This document shows, piece after piece, positions 11,714-23,341 of a stretch of DNA of 64,000 bases. Location: contig CM077116.1 of the NCBI GenBank assembly GCA_039619475.1, positions 173,815,863 to 173,879,862 on the forward strand, written 5' to 3'. Position 1 is the first letter of the stretch. Each line of letters opens with the position of its first letter. This DNA is from Icerya purchasi. Taxonomy: Eukaryota; Arthropoda; Insecta; Hemiptera; Monophlebidae. A program made the position numbers and the translations under genes. The notes under the pieces were generated by a model, which ran no database searches, had not been told where the DNA came from, and was given only the letters and a program-made list of their open reading frames with translations.

Positions 11714-11958
11714 TGCACTTAGTTCTATATGCCCGGATATTAATGTGGCGCTTAAAATTTGTAATTTTTGCGTTTTTTGTATCGTAAGCCGTGTTTGTTT
11801 TTTTTATGTTTTTGCTTTTTTTTTTTTTGAGAATATATTAAGGAGATACTTATTTTACTATTTTCGTTATTTGTTTCAACGGTAAAACATTTTTTTCCTT
11901 TGTTTTTAGCGTATATTCATTGGGTACAGCGGTGCCCGGATATTATTGTGGCTCACTG
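11714..11958 (-). repeat. Tc1 right terminal inverted repeat
   Basis: Inverted partner of 10247-10495. The tip is intact (CAGTGAGCC) and the inner copy of the core at about 11738-11750 reads TAATATCCGGGCA. It sits directly against a TA-rich stretch and the TA-flanked repeat copy 1. Confidence 0.85.
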
Positions 11959-11975
11959 TATATATATAATATCTT

Positions 11976-12149
11976 TTAAAAGAGTAAAACTTTTTCATTG
12001 GTTACGCTGTTCGACAAAATCTTTTCGTTACCTTTTTTCGTTTCATTTTCATTACATATTTCGTTACACAAAACTGTTACATTTTTTGGGGATAAATTTC
12101 GTGACAGGACACTTTTCCTGATGACCCCTGGCGTAAAAATGGCGTAGCC

Positions 12150-12152
<3 letters not shown>
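11976..12152 (-). repeat. TA-flanked repeat, copy 1
   Basis: On the minus strand it starts next to the (TA)n at 12153, reads TTAATGGCTACGCCATTTTT, GGGGTCATCAGGAAAAG and repeated ATGTAACG/ATGTAATG-like words, and matches the copy at 14.85 kb block by block. It lacks the GC-rich hairpin part present in the other copies and ends near the Tc1 element. It has no coding capacity. Possibly a non-autonomous DNA or rolling-circle element; see findings. Confidence 0.65.

Positions 12153-12229
<77 letters not shown>
12151..12229. repeat. (TA)n microsatellite
   Basis: Nearly 40 perfect TA units. The apparent YIYIYI open frame through it on the minus strand is an artefact of the repeat. Confidence 0.95.
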
Positions 12230-12235
<6 letters not shown>

Positions 12236-12301
12236 GTATGAGCCGGTCTACTAAAAGGAACTTACCGTATGAAAACAAGTTTTCGAGAAAACAGCAGTTA
12301 A

Positions 12302-12681
12302 ACAAAGCAAATCGGTAGCGCCGCGCTTGCACGTTGTCATTTTAATAACGTTTGTAATTTAGTTTCCCACATCACAAAAGTTGTCGAAATGTAGGTAGCT
12401 TCATTGTCTGAAAAAAAAGTTGGTTTCAAAATCGGAAAAAAACAAAACAAAACTTTGATGAATCAGGATCGGAGAACAAAACAAAAGCTGCATTACCTGA
12501 AAAATATTAAAAATAAAAACGAAAAAACACCAAATCACGCTCGAGCAAGACCAAAACGGAGACTCCATTAGCTAAGAAGAAGTTAGTAACAAGAAAAAGA
12601 AAGTGTGAGAATTCTACACTAGATCTAGAGTTACAATCTAAAAAAAAAAAAAAGAGCCGTAAGAAGAGGAATTTATTGTAA
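12302..12681 (+). pseudogene. degraded homeodomain-like fragment with basic tail
   Basis: At 12421-12438 one frame reads WFQNRK, the hallmark of homeodomain recognition helix 3. Immediately upstream, in the adjacent frame, VASLSEKKV ends at 12421, which is the usual 'L(S/T)E.QV' that precedes WFQNR. Further up in that frame, ALARCHFNNVC and SHITKVVEM could correspond to helix 1 and helix 2. After WFQNRKKTKQN the frame has two stops, then a Lys/Arg-rich stretch (KKKLVTRKRKC, KKKKKSRKKR) to a stop at 12681. Stops and a frame change mean it is at best a pseudogene or exon relic. The family is a DNA-binding transcription factor domain; which gene it came from is unknown. The spacing is one residue short of canonical. 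Confidence 0.35.
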
Positions 12682-13122
12682 AAAAATAACATTTTATATT
12701 CTTTCATTATTTTTTTTATGTTTTTTCAAGTTTTTATGTTCTTTTTTAAAATCAATTTGAAAAGTAAATTTTAAATCTAGAAATCTACGAGTTGTTCATT
12801 GAAAAGAACGTTCTTTTTCTATAAGAATCGCCAAAAAAGTGAAAATCGATAGGTCTCTTTTGATAGACCGGATCACATATGCATTAAAAATCATATCACT
12901 TTTATTTTAGGAATTACAAGAAATCATGTAACGCTTTTACGATATGAAAGTTATTGTGGAATCTATAATAGAAATTGCTGCGCTAGGCGTAAGTTATATA
13001 TTTTGCGAAGAATGACAGCCGGTTGAAATCGGTTCTTGTCCAAGAAATATAGATGGCTATAACCATTTTAGCGTTCAGTGGATTCTCTACAGCAACGTTC
13101 GAACGATCAAGTTTATATATAT

Positions 13123-14820
13123 ATATATTTTTTTTTACACGTATATTTCAGTACAATCTTATTACAGTAAATAAATTAGCACTACTTTTGAAACGGACAA
13201 CTTAATCTAACTAATTTGTAACTCGAACAGAGTAGAAACTATGTACAATTACTTGTAAATAACTCTTAATATATATGGAATATACATAATCATATGCCCA
13301 TATAAGTACCCACACGCACACACACGAAGTATATGTACATACTCACAAAATACATACATACGAGAGTATATTATAGAACAAATTAGATGATCAGCTCATA
13401 GGGTTTTGTGGGCTTAAGGCACCTTAAGTCATCATCATCAGGAAGTAGCAGTTCTATTGACTGCTGATTTGGGTGACTGTGAAGTCGGTTTTCGTGCGCT
13501 TCAGCAATGTATAGTGTGTACAACTTCATCGATCCATGGAATGTTTAAATCTGAATGTATATCTTCGTTGGGTTGATACCAGAAAGTTCCGGTGATGCTT
13601 CAGGGACACTTATTTTGAGCGGCGCTGAATAATCAACCGATTGGATGTTTTTGCACAGCCCCAGAGTTGAATACCATACATCTATACTGGCCTGATGATC
13701 TGACAATAGATCATACGTTTTATTAGACAGATTGAGCTTTGAGTAACGCCCGATCAACCAATAAATCTGTCTTAATTTATGCATAGTTTGTCCTTTTTTC
13801 ATCTTGACACGCGTCTTCCAATTCAGTCTCGAATCTAAATACATACCCCCGGATGTATTTAGCGTAGTCCGCTCTCGGAATAAGAAGGCGATCAAGGTAT
13901 ATAGGACTTACGAAGCGTAAACGTGCACCGATTTTTCTTGATTAATCTTGATCTTCTAATCACGTGTTCATTTTTTAGTCTTTTCTACAGTAGATATTGC
14001 AAGTTAGTCGTAGCAAATTCAGGGGAATCGCCGACTAACGTGATGGCTGTGTCATCTGTAAAAGTAGCAGTCATCGTCTCGGCTGCTGTTGGAATGTCAG
14101 CTGTATACAATAAATACAGAGTAGGTCCTAAGACACTACGCTGTAGAACAGCAGCCTGTATTGGACGAAATTTGGACTTTGCTTCTTCATAAGAAACTCT
14201 GATGGATTTATCAGAGATATATGATTCAAGAAGTTGGCACATATTTTCTGGTAGCGGGTTGCTCATTTTATTTATAGATCGACCGTTCGTGCCAGACTCG
14301 GTCAAAAGTTTGCGATATGTCTAGAAAACCGCCGAATAGTATTTTTTTCCTTCAAAGCTGTTTCAATTAACTTAGTTATACAATGCACTTGATCAATCGT
14401 AGAGTGCTGATTGCGGAAGCCAAACTGATGATCTGGTATCTTTAATAAATGCTTGAGCCGCTGAAGGAGTAGTTTCTCAAATAATTTTGAAATGGAAGAT
14501 AACAAAGGAATTGGTCGATACGAAGTAACTGCTTCTGTTGGTTTCCCAGGTTTCAATAACATGATGATTTGACCGATTTTTAAACATCGTACCTCATTCT
14601 GAAACAGGCATTAAAGAGATATGCCAGCATGGTAATTCCTTTACGTGGTACTTCTCTAAGCGCTCCGGGTGAAATTTCATCGATTCCAGGAGCCTTTTTG
14701 GGATTCATATTATTATCTAACTCTTGGTTTGATAGCTTAGTACTGTTATTGTGTCCATCCATCGTCGAGGCGGTCTTCCACGAGCCCTTGTTCCTTCTGT
14801 TGCACCCACCATAGTACATT
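13123..14820 (-). pseudogene. jockey-clade retrotransposon, 5'-truncated and broken
   Basis: Minus-strand pieces follow the jockey RT order: KKAPGIDEISPGALRE (14700), LLKPGKPTEAVTSYRPIPLL (14530), DHQFGFRNQHSTIDQVH (14420), then after frame changes LGPTLYLLYTADI (14110), TFTDDTA replacing FADDTA (14050), YLDSRLNWKTRV (13840) and YWLIGRYSKL (13760). An IPW...KPTKPYEL tail and a 3' UTR end at a poly(A) seen as poly-T at 13131-13138. There is no RNase H, as is normal for jockey. It aligns with the better preserved copy at 25.1 kb. Multiple frameshifts make it inactive. Its 5' edge at about 14820 abuts TA-flanked repeat copy 2. Confidence 0.85.
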
Positions 14821-14845
14821 TTCCAAAGTTATCTCTTTCGCAAAT

Positions 14846-15080
14846 ATATATATTAATGGATATACCATTTTTATGCCAGGGGTCGTCAGGAAAAGTGTCT
14901 TGTCACGAAATTGGTCCCAAAAAAATGTCACAATTTTATGTAATGAAAAAATTTTGTCGAACGGTATAGCCAATGAAAAAGTTTGCTCTTCTATCAGAAT
15001 TATAGAAGAACTAGACCGGGGGGTGAAGGGGCGTTGCCCCCTTCCGAGTCTCGAAGGGCCAAGTTTATATATATATATTG
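14846..15080 (+). repeat. TA-flanked repeat, copy 2
   Basis: Begins and ends in TA runs. It contains TTAATGGATATACC, GGGGTCGTCAGGAAAAG, AATGTCACAATTTTATGTAA and, near the right end, a GC hairpin (GGGGCGTTGCCCC) followed by CGAAGGGCCAAGTTTATATA. The left two thirds match copy 1, and the right end matches the layout of copies at 35 and 42 kb. No open frame of interest. Confidence 0.7.
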
Positions 15081-15215
15081 TTATGAATTCGGGTCTTTGA
15101 TTGCGGGCGCTAATGTTATGAATCGTCCCTTTCGTCGTCAGGTCCTTGTTTCTGGGCGTCAATGTTATGCATTCTCGATTCTGGTCTCAATGTTACACAA
15201 ATTCTCGACTTTCTC
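15080..15215. repeat. short irregular direct repeats
   Basis: The words TGTTATGAATTC, TGTTATGAATCG, TGTTATGCATTC and TGTTACACAAATTC recur every 30-50 bases, each preceded by AATG or AT. The unit between them varies. This may be a decayed tandem array or the edge of an unknown element starting with TGTTATG. No matching partner LTR was found in the window. Confidence 0.35.
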
Positions 15216-16881
15216 CAGAATCACGAAAAAAAAATAAACGAACGCGCTGTGAGTGGTTGCCTACTCACACCAGAGTTACTCTCACCTCCCGTGGGACAGC
15301 CATTGTATTACTTCGGCGGCGTTGTATTGGCTGAGATATTTGTTTCTAATATTTATTATTAAGGTGAAGCCAGTCTCTTAGGCCAAAATATTTTGATATA
15401 AAATTTGACCTTTAATGCATTTATTAATGAACAAGCAAAAGGTTAAAGTATAATGTACCATCTTTTTAGTACACGAAGATAAAATTTTTTTCGATTTTTT
15501 TGTTTTAATGACCTGATTTATAGTACAAAGTATTATTATTATTATTATTATTATTATGAAGTTTGCTTTATTTTGCTTTATTTTGTTTGTAAATACAACA
15601 CAAAACTTTCGAACAAATTTTTCAAAATATTGTAAGAGTAATGTCTAAATCATTAATTATGTCAAGTAGCGAAGTAAATAAATATCTGATTTTAAACAAA
15701 AAGAAAATGTTAATAATTTAAATTAAAGAAAATGAAATATATAAAATGAAAAGTTTCCAAAGAAGGCGTATAAAAATTTCAAAAAAAGTTATTCAACTTT
15801 TTTGTGCCAAAGTTTGCCGCAAAGGATAAACTATGCCGTCAAAAGTATCTTGAACAAGTTTAGTCGTAAAAGATTTCGCTATAAAATAAATTTCGATTAA
15901 ATAAATTAGTTTATAAACTTCTCCTCTCGAATGTAAATGTAATCTTGGACGATGACGAAAAATCGTCCAGGCCTCCTTATCTAATAAAAAAGGATAGGCA
16001 GTAATTGCAGTTGTTAAAAACTTATAATTATCGTTATCATCATTATCATTATTAAAATTTGTACTCTTTCACAGTTTTTTTCAAAGTTCAACTTACATGT
16101 AACTTTTTTTTGCTTTTGGACTCTTGTCTTTCAATACAAAGTGCGCGAAGTATAATGGGAAAGTTTCTGTAATATATTTCTTCTTAAAGACAAATCCTCA
16201 AGTTATGAAGTTCAAGAAAAAAGAAAAAATTTTTGTACGCTTTATTTACATATTTGTGGTTAATGATCCGGTGTTGAAAATAATAATTTAATTTCAACAA
16301 TTTCGAATATGAAATGATTCTAGACTGAAGTGATAAATTAGTCGCAAAATATTTAAAAGATAGGATACACGTTCGTGGTTGCCAATAATTTTAATAGAAT
16401 TACTTTTGGCGGAATTCCCACCGAATTAAAGTTAGCCCCCCCTTACCCTAGATGAAATTTCAAAATCAAATTTAACTCACCAAATTGTACTGGTTTTACG
16501 CCGAATTGGGATGATAATTAAAATTTGTATACTGTGCCATGAAGCGAAGTTTTTAAAAAATTTAACCGGAGAGCTAATTTGACGATTGTCACCCAAAAAT
16601 TTAAAGATTTTTATGAATCGATTATATTCGCAAAATAGGAGCAATTGTGTATTTAATTGCGCTGATAATAAAAAATCTTTATGCTGCATTGTAACGTTTA
16701 ATCTGAATTAAAATTAAAAACTGGGAATCAGATTGGGCATGCGCGTTATCTGGTTCGTTTCCTTAACTCCTCAAGATAAAGTTTAAGAGAAAATTGTGAG
16801 AGGGGATGGAGTTCAGTCAAATTTAAAACTATATTTTTGAGCCACCGATATAGGAAAAAAATATAATAATCGCATTCTGAG

Positions 16882-16912
<31 letters not shown>

Positions 16913-17010
16913 TTTGAGAGATTAGCTAACCGGGAACCAGTATGTAGTCAAGTGACCACCTCTTTTTTAACCGACTAATCGAATGACAGTATTTAACCAC
17001 ATGACTGTAT
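15216..17010. other. no recognisable gene; microsatellite and poly-T
   Basis: AT-rich DNA with an (ATT)n run at about 15532-15557 and a 26-30 base poly-T at about 16887-16912. The poly-T may be the reversed tail of a minus-strand retroelement, but I could not read any coding remnant above it before the SINE at 17.0 kb. Confidence 0.5.
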
Positions 17011-17013
17011 AAA

Positions 17014-17195
17014 GTAAGTTACATACCCTTGATAGGACGTCGGGATTGTGAAGTTAAGGTTCACAATGTACTAAGCCCAACAACACTAATGAGAGTAGGG
17101 GGGCCAGTTCTTTTCTCTCGGCTGCCTTTACTTTCCCAGATTTCTCTGGTACCCAATTCTATTTCAGGCTGGGTAAAATATATACCTGGTTTTTC
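17014..17195 (-). mobile_element. tRNA-derived SINE, copy 2 (5'-truncated)
   Basis: The reverse complement carries the SINE body blocks GGGTACCAGAGAAATCTG, GGGCTTAGTACATTGTGA and CCTTAACTTCACAATCCC, matching copies at 0.4 and 26.7 kb. The tRNA-like head with the B box is missing, so it is truncated at the 5' side. The neighbouring poly-T at 16887 is about 100 bases away and may or may not be its tail. Confidence 0.7.
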
Positions 17196-17944
17196 AAATT
17201 CACTTTCATTGTTATTATTCTCTGAGTTTAGTGTTATTAACTTGTTAAATAATTTTTTTGTTTAGTGTCGTTTTTATTATTTTATTATTTTATTGTTATT
17301 TCATCAATTTTTATACACCTGTTCCACGTTTACATGGACCAGCTACCATGATATATCGATGTATTGTTTTTTTTTTGGGAATGTATTCCTTAATAATGAT
17401 CTAATAATGTAAATAACAACACAATAAAAATTCAGTCGATAAATACGTCGAACAATTGACGAAACCGGTCGGACTATTTTATTATATTTATTGTTTTTAT
17501 ATGTATTAGTGATTCATTTTTTAATATTTTTTACAATCTAGATAATGTTATATATTTTTGTGAATTGTGAATGTCATATGTCGTTCATGTAATATATAAA
17601 AAATATAATATCTATAACCGAATGTTAATGGCCATTTTAAAATTGTTTACATTTATAATATAGTGCGGTTTACGGCAGAAAAATACTTGTAATCCTATAG
17701 ATGCCTTGAAATACATATTATTGGATAGTAAATAAGTATTGTAGAAAATTCTTAACAACATATACAAATCTGGTTTCAACCCATTGACTGGAGGATATCC
17801 GCATGTATATATACACCAAAAAAAGTTACATCGAAAAAATGCTCCGATTTCAGAATCATAAGCCTGATGAATCACACGTTAAAGTTATTGCTGTCCATTA
17901 TAAACCGAACTCGATTATTATATGAGTAAGAACTACGGTTTCCA

Positions 17945-18999
17945 CCCAATTGGAGGTACTAAGGGTGCTATTGTGCTGGTAAAACTGATAATACAACGAT
18001 ATATTTCAGTTAATAAGATACGCTTGACGTTCGATAGGGTCCAACATATTTAAATAATAGAACTGCTGCGTGGTTATCACATTAATAAAGAAGATATACA
18101 GGTAATACGTAATTTATAATGGCAACAAATCACGATTATGCTGTAGGCGTGAAAACAACAGAAGAGCAATGTCCAATTAAGCGCGGAGTCCAGCATGAAT
18201 TCTCGCTTCTCCTTGCCTTTTTTAAATGTTCTCAGCAAAAAGCTACGCTGAGGATAAAGTTCTTATTTTAGATACTCTAGTCAAGCTTCAAAGATTAATG
18301 ACAAAATTTAGTAAAGAATGCGCCAAGTTTGGAACAAAAGGTGAACATTAACAAAACAAAAGTGATGAAATTCGCCAGACGAAAGATACCAAATGAATAA
18401 CTATTAGTTGTAAAAATAGATGGAGTACCACTAGGATAGGTGTCAAAAATTAAGCACCTTGGTGTATCAATAATAGACGATGAAAGGAATGACAAAAAAG
18501 TTAACATAAGAATCAGTATATTATGGAAAGCGTTTAATAATTTTGAACGAAAACTGCGAAACAGGGGAATCTTTCATGTTACGTATGGTCTACATTACGC
18601 GGTGGAAACATGTATATTTTCAAAAAAACACAGAGAGAAAACTCGAAGCGTTCGAGATGTGGACATACAGATGGATGCATAGAATAAAAAAATGGACGGA
18701 AAAGATAAAAAACGTGGAAGTGCTGCCACGCACTGGCTTAACTGAACCAATTTCACTGGCCGCCATTATGAAAAGTAAGAAAACGTTTATAAAAAGGAGA
18801 ATGCAAATCGATCCCATATTTCCACTGATCGTTAATGAAGTACTGGGCAAAGCTCCGCCTCTGGAAGGAAGCTGTTAACAGTACTAAGCGGCTTGCATAT
18901 AGACAACAGTCATATGTACCGATAACATTCTATATTATATGATTTTAATGCATGCTCGTTGTAGCTACCTTTAGTCCTGGAGAAGTTGACTATAAAAAA
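17945..18999 (+). pseudogene. RTE-clade reverse transcriptase remnant
   Basis: The plus strand shows FDRVQH (RT motif A, about 18030), then IIELLRGYHINKEDIQVIRNL, the usual RTE continuation. KRGVQHEFSLL follows, and SYAEDKVLIL (about 18250) takes the place of YADDTVLL. Downstream, PLG.VSKIKHLGVSI and LEAFEMWTYRWMHRIKKWTEKIKNVEVL (18640-18720) match the RTE C-terminus, where 'EAFEMW..RRML.I.WTD' is diagnostic. Several frameshifts are needed. It ends near an A run at about 18991-18999. RTE elements have EN plus RT and no RNase H; here only the RT half survives. Confidence 0.8.
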
Positions 19000-19162
19000 A
19001 AACAAACGGTCTTGAAACTAATGGCTTTTGATTTGTTGGCTAAATAAATGTAGCTACATGACTTAATACTGGCTCTTGAATGGCTTATCTTTCAGAGCGT
19101 AGGCATTATATGATGTTTTATGCTATTTCTGCGTCATCTGTTTTATTTTTGAAAAAAAAAAA

Positions 19163-21551
19163 ACTATTTCAATTTAGTTCTATAGATTGTTGCATCTCAA
19201 CTGATTGGAATTCCGGAAACATTCCGGCACAATGGAAATCTGCCAATATCATTCCAATACTAAAGGAAAATAAAGATCCTACTCTTCCCGAAAGTTACCG
19301 TCCTATTTCATTGCTTAGTGTCATTTCCAAAACGCTGGAGAAGATGGTTAATAGGCGCCTCATGTTTTTCCTAGAACAAAAATGTCTTCTATCTCCTAAC
19401 CAAGCCGGCGGGCGAGAGGCAAGATTGACAGTCAGCCAGCTACTTAGCCTGCAAAGGCAGATTTTATCGGCGTTTCATCGCCAACAGCACCTCTACGCAG
19501 TATTTTTCGATTTAGAAAAAGCATTTGACCGCCTGTGGCGTCATGGCTTACTACTAAAACTGCGAACGGCGGGAATCGCCGGAAAATTGGGTAAATACCT
19601 ACACAGCTTCTTAGACAATAGAACGATCCAAGTTACGACTGGTTCGTCAACGTCTGAACTGATGCTGTTGGAAAATGGTGTGCCACAAGGCTCTGCTTTA
19701 AGCGCAACCTTGTTCATATATTATATCAATGATATAACTGACTGCCTTGCCGCCCCAGTAACGTCCCGGCTCTACGTTGATGACCTGAATATATCCTTAT
19801 CGTCCAACCATCCTATAAACGCTCAAAATATCCTCCAAAAATCCATTGAAAATTTACAAAAGTGGTCCAATGATAACAGTCTGACCTTTTCCTTAACAAA
19901 AACAATATGTGTTGATTTCCACAGGGGACGCCAAAACCCACTTCCCAGCGTATTCCTGAGTCTAAATGGTTTTCCTATCCCAAATCGTCCATCAGTCAAG
20001 TTTCTAGGCCTAATATTTGATAAAAAACTTTCCTGGCGCTCTCACATAGCTGAGCTCAAAACCAAGTGCCTAAAATCCTTGTCTATCCTGAAATATCTAT
20101 CAAATTACAAGTACAATATAAACCCAAAATTACTTCTTACAATCTACAGATCGATTATCCTTTCACGAATTAATTACGGGTGCCAGGTGTACTCCTCAGC
20201 CGCTAAAAGTGTGCTAAGATCCTTAGATCCTATACATTCTGCTGCCCTCCGGTCTATCCTTTCTGCTCATCCCTCTTCTCCGGTTATAAGTTTGTATGCA
20301 CTGGCAGGTTGTCCCCCGCTGTCCTACTATAGGAAGTACTATAACTTTAAAGAAATGAGCACCCTCCTTAGTAGTACCAAAACCCCGACAATATCTCCTA
20401 ATATGAGGTTTGGGAATGACCCAGTGCCCGAACTTTTTTCGGTTATGGGTCGTTTCCAAATCTTTTCAATCCCAAGAACTCTGCCAGACTTCGCAGCAAC
20501 CGCACCACCTTGGAGTCAGCCAATCACAAACATCAACATATCGCTGACAAAATTTAACAAAGCTCAATACCCCCCAAACATAGCACAAATAGCAACAAAT
20601 ATCATAGCGAGCTACACAGACCATGCATGCCTCTACACAGATGGAGCGAAGGCAATAGGTTATCAGTCACCGGCGGCATGCTCCTTCGAAGTCTCAGGGG
20701 CAGCAGAGTCAGTTAGACTGCACGATTGCTGTACAGCACTGGACGCTGAAATATACGCGATAGTCTTTTGCATCCAACACTATACCGATAGCAACCCCCA
20801 GTCCCAAAAGGCCCTACTCATAACTGACTCTCTAAACTCCCTTCAACTCATCTCGGGGATTAAATCCAACAACCCTTTGGTAAGGAAGGTACATTACCTA
20901 TTATACAGGTTATCACATTTAAACTCCGAAATGTCCTTCCTATGGGTGCCGGCTCATGTTGGGATTCCAGGCAATGAGCGTGTCAATCGAGCAGCTCAGG
21001 CGACATTGTTTTCTCCAATGCCACACAACCCCCCTCTTCCCCCTACATTGGCTCATTTATTTATGCAGCAAACTGGAGAAGAATGGCAACAGGAATGGAG
21101 ATCTTCAAGTACATTTCTCCGAAGCATAAAAACAACCACGGAGCCTTAGTGGCCCACAGACGGAGTTTCCCGCAGAGATTTTTCTGTCCTGAATCGTCTC
21201 CGAATAGGACATACAACCCTCTCGCACGGCTACATATTCACGAGCCAGGAACCCCCAAATGTCTGCCCCTTTTGTAGTCAACCGAACGCCCCATCCACCA
21301 ATCACCTACTTCTCGAATGTCCCTCTTTTGCAGTACCACGATCCATGCACTTCACCACTTCCTCTACTTCTACGATACTGTCAAATGCTCCGCCCGCGGT
21401 CGCAGCTGTATTAGCTTACATGCGGAGCAGCGATCTGTACTATCGCGTTTAATCCCCTTAAGTAGGCTCCATGTGCTGTAATAGCCCCAGTAGTTAAACA
21501 CGGCACATGGAAACCCTCATATACAATCTTAGGGGAAAAAAAAAAAAAAAA
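19163..21551 (+). mobile_element. I-like non-LTR retrotransposon, 5'-truncated
   Basis: Starts inside the RT-entry region just after an A run (about 19150-19162) and ends in a 17-base poly(A) at about 21535-21551. The 3' UTR has the CTGTAATAGCCCC motif shared with the 7.2-kb fragment and, in decayed form, with the copy ending at 55.4 kb. Endonuclease and ORF1 are absent. No clear target-site duplication was found. See the CDS entry for the protein. Confidence 0.85.
19166..21452 (+). pseudogene. ORF2 fragment: reverse transcriptase, RNase H, zinc tail
   Basis: Open from upstream of 19166 to a TAG at 21147-21149, then open again in the same frame to TAA at 21450. Domains in order: RT (SYRPISLLSV; motif A FFDLEKAFDRLW; GVPQGSALS; active site LYVDDLNI, Val replacing the usual Ala), thumb (VKFLGLIFDKKLSWRSH, YGCQVYSS), and RNase H (LYTDGAKA, ALDAEIYAI, LITDSLNSL, WVPAHVGIPGNERVNRAA). 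After the stop comes LRIGHTTLSHGYIF and a CPFC/HLLLECP zinc cluster. The last RNase H acidic residue, usually D after NE.., is N here. The TAG stands where Trp (TGG) is expected, so one point mutation separates the zinc tail. The first roughly 30 codons from 19080 do not belong to the family. RT with RNase H indicates the I group. Confidence 0.9.
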
Positions 21552-21599
21552 ACTGAAATCAGCTTTTTTGTATCAGTTTTCTTCTATAAACATGTGCAA

Positions 21600-22170
21600 T
21601 TATTTTAAAGTTAAAATATCCCGATATGTATTTTCTGTTAACTTATCTACACTTTGCTGAATACGTTCGTTTATCTCATGTGCGCTCGCGTTCTCGTTAT
21701 TACGCTATCAGCTCGGTAATCAGTTGTTTCAGCAGACCGGTGAGATCGCATCATTATTATCTCTTCTTTGCCGTATTTATTTCTTCCATAATTAGCCTCC
21801 GCTTTAATCACAGTCTGCTTCCTGCATCCCTCTTTCGTTTTAATATTGTTCAGTTTCCCTTGTGTCCCTTCCATCCTCTTATCTTAAATTTGACCTGTGA
21901 TGTAAATCACCTACTATTCGAATGCTCATCTATCTTCTCAGAACGCGCAGTCCTTTATTTTAATCGACTCCTTACTGTGCCCGCTACATTTTTGCTCTTC
22001 CTTCTCTTTCTGTTGTTCCTATATTGGCTATCTTTATTTCTTCTGTTTCTAATCGCTTCCTGATTTAACTTTCAAGTCCCTACGTTTCATTATTTGTTAG
22101 TCCTTTGTGCTGGGTAAATGTCCTGAGTTGACGTGCCCAAAGAAAGAAAAAAACAAAAAAAAAAAAAAAA
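21600..22170 (+). pseudogene. family A retrotransposon, 3' fragment
   Basis: The plus strand reads ISLRFNHSLLPASLFRF, then CDVNHLLFECSSIFSER and a hydrophobic Phe/Leu-rich tail, the family A ORF2 C-terminus. The 3' UTR contains TGTGCTGGGTAAATGTCCTG and GTTGACGTGCCCA, a decayed version of the family terminus, then a poly(A) to 22170. Frame changes upstream. It lies directly downstream of the I-like element. Confidence 0.75.
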
Positions 22171-23341
22171 CTATTATTTAGACGCTTTTTAGATTCTTAG
22201 ATTATTGTTGTTTATTTCGATTTGTATACCAATTTATTTTCGTCCTATTCTTTTTTCTCTCTTTCATTTCGCTCACTTTTCACTTCGATTTCCTTGATTG
22301 ATGAGCTCGTCAGTAGCTGAACAATTTAGTGAATACTTTATACGTTCAGTTGAACAATATAGACACAAATGCTACACACTCAGTTACTGAATAGTAACTC
22401 CGATAATTCTATTTTATCATGTTTTTTCATTCCACCTGCAAATAAATCCAAAATAGAATCAATAATTAATAATCCAGAAATTCATAAGATACCTGGATGG
22501 GACGAAATTAGGGTTAAAGATATTAAACAACACCCAAATATATTTATTCCCATTTTGACGAACATGGTCAACTATTGATTGAAAAGAGGCATTGCCAGAC
22601 CGATATATAAAAAAGGACCGCAAATTCAATTTGAAAATTATCGACCAATAACAATTATACCTGTAATAGTTAAAATATTAGAACATTACATTGATAAACA
22701 TTTAAGAAATTATGTGGAAAAATACAACTTACTATATGAAAATCAACACGGTTTTAGAGAAAAAAGATCTACAAAGATCGATTGTAAAACCAATTTCAAT
22801 TACATTTATTGACCTATCTAAAGCGTTTGACTTAGCTGACCATGAATTACTGATTAAGGACTTAAAAAATTTGGGTATTATAAATAATCAACTAAAGTGG
22901 TTTAAGAATTACATAAAAAATAGGAACAGTAAAAATCGCAGGGAATTGGAGTGATGAAAAAACTATTCAATACGGAGTAGGTCAGGGCACCGTATTGGGC
23001 ACTATAATATACATTAACTCGTTGCATAAACATATTAAAAATGCAAAGGTATGTGTGTTTGCCGATGATATTGCCTTATTAATGGAGCATAAGAATATAG
23101 AGATGGCGGAAAGATAATTACAAGAGAATATAGATAATTTTAGTAAATGGGCACATGATAGGAGGTTACGTATTAATATAAATAAATCTAAATTACTGCA
23201 CATTCCGAACAGTACTAAACAAATAATACACTATCCGCAAATAACACACCATAATAATGATTGCATGCATGAACTTCATATAAATAGAAATACTCATTTG
23301 TGTTGCTGTCCACCGCTTGAGAACGTAGAAAATTTTAAATA

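Larger units (their letters stand above)
10247..11958 (-). mobile_element. Tc1-like DNA transposon, complete but degenerate
   Basis: The right end (11958) reads CAGTGAGCCACAATAATA inward and is followed by TA at 11959-11960. The left end has the same sequence slightly decayed (AATGAGCCACAATAATA from about 10249), preceded by TA at 10245-10246. The terminal inverted repeats are about 245 bp. Each carries the core ATATCCGGGCA at the tip and again near its inner edge (clear on the right, decayed on the left), the IR/DR layout that gives Tc1 transposases two binding sites per end. The transposase remnant lies between them on the minus strand. TA target duplication and a DD34E protein place it in Tc1. 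Confidence 0.88.

Noticed and set aside
11976..12332. 118-codon minus frame with YIYIYI
   Set aside because: Produced by the (TA)n microsatellite.
15080..15240. Start of an LTR (TGTTATG...)
   Set aside because: No second LTR, primer-binding site, gag or pol sequence anywhere in the window.
20223..20459. 78-codon minus frame inside the I-like ORF2
   Set aside because: Shadow of the RT-RNase H frame.
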